From NCBI GenBank assembly GCA_958441075.1, contig CAUCBQ010000034.1, positions 1-15,619 of the forward strand: a stretch of 15,619 nucleotides of DNA, read 5' to 3'. Below the pieces are notes generated by a model that did no database searches, was not told the DNA's origin, and saw nothing but the letters and a program-made list of their open reading frames with translations. The stretch comes from an uncultured Clostridiaceae bacterium (GTDB lineage: Bacteria; Bacillota; Clostridia; Lachnospirales; Lachnospiraceae). This document shows positions 13,811 through 15,619 of this stretch, one piece after another. The translations under genes and the position numbers were made by a program. The stretch's first letter is position 1. Every line of letters starts with the position of its first letter.

Positions 13811-15619
13811 GTGGGAGAGCAGAAGTCAAATCAGACAGAGCAGGATTTAAATCATGTACTGAAGGCCCGCAGAGATAAGCTGGCAGAGCTTCAGGCAGCA
13901 GGAAAGGACCCATTTCAGATCACAAAATACGATGTAACTGCCCACAGCATGGAGATCAAGGATCATTATGACCAGTGGGAGGAAAAGGAAGTAAGCATTG
14001 CAGGACGTATGATGTTCAAGCGCGTCATGGGCAAGGCTTCTTTCTGCAACCTTCAGGATCTGCAGGGGCGCATTCAGGTGTATGTGGCCCGTGACAGTGT
14101 GGGAGAGGATTCCTATAAAGAGTTTAAAAAGCTGGATATCGGTGATATTGTAGGTGTAAAGGGAACTGTCTTTACTACAAAGACAGGAGAAATTTCTGTA
14201 CATGCAAGTGAAATCACTCTTCTTTCCAAGAGCCTTCAGGTACTTCCTGAGAAGTTCCATGGTCTTACAGATACAGATCTGCGCTATCGTCAGAGATATG
14301 TGGATCTGATTATGAATGAGGATGTCAAGGATACCTTTATCAAGCGCTCCAAAATTCTGGCAGCCATCCGCAAGTACCTGGGCGGAGAAGGCTTTATGGA
14401 GGTAGAAACTCCTATGCTGGTATCCAATGCCGGCGGCGCTGCTGCCCGTCCTTTTGAGACTCACTTTAATGCGCTGGATGAGGATCTGAAGCTTCGTATT
14501 TCTCTGGAGCTGTATCTGAAGCGTCTGATTGTAGGCGGTCTTGAGAGAGTATATGAGATCGGCCGTGTATTCCGCAACGAGGGTCTGGATACGAGACATA
14601 ACCCGGAGTTCACCCTGATGGAACTGTATCAGGCCTATACCGATTACCATGGCATGATGGATCTGACAGAGAACCTGTACCGTTTTGTGGCTCAGGAGGT
14701 TCTGGGGACCACAAAGATCACCTATAACGGCGTGGAAATGGATCTTGGAAAGCCATTTGAGCGTATTACCATGTTAGATGCGGTTAAGAAATATTCCGGC
14801 GTAGACTTCAATGAAATTCACACACTGGAAGAGGCAAGAGCTGCTGCAAGAGAGAAGCATGTGGAGTTTGAGGAGCGCCATAAGAAGGGTGATATCTTAA
14901 ACCTGCTCTTTGAAACCTTTGTAGAAGAACATCTGATCCAGCCTACATTTGTTATGGATCATCCGGTAGAGATCTCTCCTTTGACCAAGAAGAAGCCGGA
15001 AAATCCGGAATATACAGAGCGTTTCGAGTTCTTCATGAATGGCTGGGAGATGGCAAACGCCTACTCCGAACTTAATGATCCGATTGACCAGAGAGAGCGT
15101 TTTAAGGCTCAGGAAGAGCAGTTTGCAGCCGGTGATGAGGAAGCAAACCACACGGATGAGGACTTCTTAAATGCGCTGGAGATCGGTATGCCGCCTACGG
15201 GAGGAATCGGTTTTGGTATCGACAGAATGTGTATGCTGCTGACAGACTCCGCAGCAATCAGAGATGTGCTGCTGTTCCCGACAATGAAGTCATTAGATGC
15301 AAAGAAGAACGACAGCAAGGCAGAGAAGGCTGCCTCTTCTGCTGTAGCAGAAGCACCGGTTGCGGCTGCAAGCGTGTCCGCACCAAGCGTACAGCTTGAC
15401 CTTTCCAAGGTAAAGATTGAGCCGCTGTTTGAGGATTTCGTAGATTTCGATACCTTTGCAAAGTCTGATTTCAGAGTGGTGAAGGTAAAAGAGTGCGAGG
15501 CAGTGAAGAAGAGCAAAAAGCTTCTGAAGTTCGTTCTGGACGACGGTTCCGGCAAAGACCGCATTATTTTAAGCGGTATTCACGAGTATTACGAGCCGGA
15601 AGAGCTGGTTGGAAAGACC
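13811..15619 (+). CDS. lysS: Lysyl-tRNA synthetase (class II) fused to a tRNA-binding domain; 3' end outside window
   Basis: LysRS charges tRNA-Lys with lysine. The start is GTG 13811, ten bases after AAAGGAG (13794-13800), and 603 codons are visible before the window ends without a stop. An N-terminal anticodon-binding OB-fold (about 57-150, VSIAGRMMFKRVMGKASF) precedes the class II core: motif 1 around GFMEVETPML, motif 2 FRNEGLDTRHNPEFTLME (from F254), WEMANAYSELNDP, and motif 3 GGIGFGIDR (464-472). Ordinary bacterial LysRS ends soon after LFPTMK (here ending at K493). This one continues with an Ala/Ser/Val-rich linker (about 494-535), then DFDTFAKSDFRVVKVKECE and LLKFVLDDGSGKDRIILSGI. That pattern is the Trbp111/EMAPII-type OB-fold usually seen at the C-terminus of MetRS, and it should increase tRNA affinity. 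The frame is unbroken across the junction. Confidence 0.95.
   Translation, partial: MGEQKSNQTEQDLNHVLKARRDKLAELQAAGKDPFQITKYDVTAHSMEIKDHYDQWEEKEVSIAGRMMFKRVMGKASFCNLQDLQGRIQVYVARDSVGEDSYKEFKKLDIGDIVGVKGTVFTTKTGEISVHASEITLLSKSLQVLPEKFHGLTDTDLRYRQRYVDLIMNEDVKDTFIKRSKILAAIRKYLGGEGFMEVETPMLVSNAGGAAARPFETHFNALDEDLKLRISLELYLKRLIVGGLERVYEIGRVFRNEGLDTRHNPEFTLMELYQAYTDYHGMMDLTENLYRFVAQEVLGTTKITYNGVEMDLGKPFERITMLDAVKKYSGVDFNEIHTLEEARAAAREKHVEFEERHKKGDILNLLFETFVEEHLIQPTFVMDHPVEISPLTKKKPENPEYTERFEFFMNGWEMANAYSELNDPIDQRERFKAQEEQFAAGDEEANHTDEDFLNALEIGMPPTGGIGFGIDRMCMLLTDSAAIRDVLLFPTMKSLDAKKNDSKAEKAASSAVAEAPVAAASVSAPSVQLDLSKVKIEPLFEDFVDFDTFAKSDFRVVKVKECEAVKKSKKLLKFVLDDGSGKDRIILSGIHEYYEPEELVGKT

Noticed and set aside
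13847..14650. Long open frame (267 codons) on the minus strand opposite lysS
   Set aside because: It lies wholly antisense to a certain gene, has no recognisable domain and no ribosome binding site, and reads like a codon-bias shadow. lysS itself is open across the whole stretch.

Overview
The window looks like a chromosomal housekeeping segment from a low-to-mid GC Gram-positive anaerobe, most likely a member of the Lachnospiraceae (Clostridia). The evidence is gene order (uvrC, hprK, murB, rapZ, whiA, HPr-like gene, dnaE, pfkA, small conserved gene, dusB, greA, lysS), strong AGGAGG-type ribosome binding sites, consensus sigma-A promoters, and lineage-type protein variants: a His-less HPr paralogue, PfkA with TIDLDI, and a LysRS with an appended tRNA-binding domain. 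I inferred this from recalled family features, not from a search. All convincing genes are on the + strand. I see no tRNA, rRNA, CRISPR array, insertion sequence or phage gene.

Layout. Bases 1-321 are a self-contained mini transcription unit: a sigma-A-like promoter, a 49-codon gene for a probable exported peptide, and a strong intrinsic terminator. Bases 376-2876 carry a DUF1653-type gene followed closely by uvrC (nucleotide excision repair). A new promoter and a 5'-UTR hairpin then lead into hprK-murB-rapZ-whiA-crh-like, closed by a strong terminator at 7067-7100. This block combines the serine kinase/phosphorylase of carbon catabolite control, a probable target of it (an HPr-like protein with Ser46 but Glu at position 15), peptidoglycan precursor synthesis (MurB), the nucleotide-binding RapZ/YvcJ and the WhiA regulator. 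It resembles the Bacillus yvcJ-yvcK-yvcL-crh cluster, but without yvcK.

Next come dnaE (replicative-type DNA polymerase III alpha subunit with PHP domain) and pfkA (ATP-type 6-phosphofructokinase), ended by a hairpin with a short T-run. A DUF6145-type small gene overlaps dusB (tRNA dihydrouridine synthase) by 11 bases. A perfect TTGACA-17-TATAAT promoter at 13103-13131 then starts a long structured leader for greA and lysS. lysS runs off the 3' edge of the window. Its visible part already extends past the normal end of LysRS, through an alanine/serine-rich linker into a Trbp111/EMAPII-like tRNA-binding domain.

The points most worth a second look are the Glu15 HPr paralogue next to hprK, the LysRS fusion, the two-hairpin greA-lysS leader with self-complementary loops, and the mini unit encoding the exported peptide. 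The rest reads as ordinary core genome.
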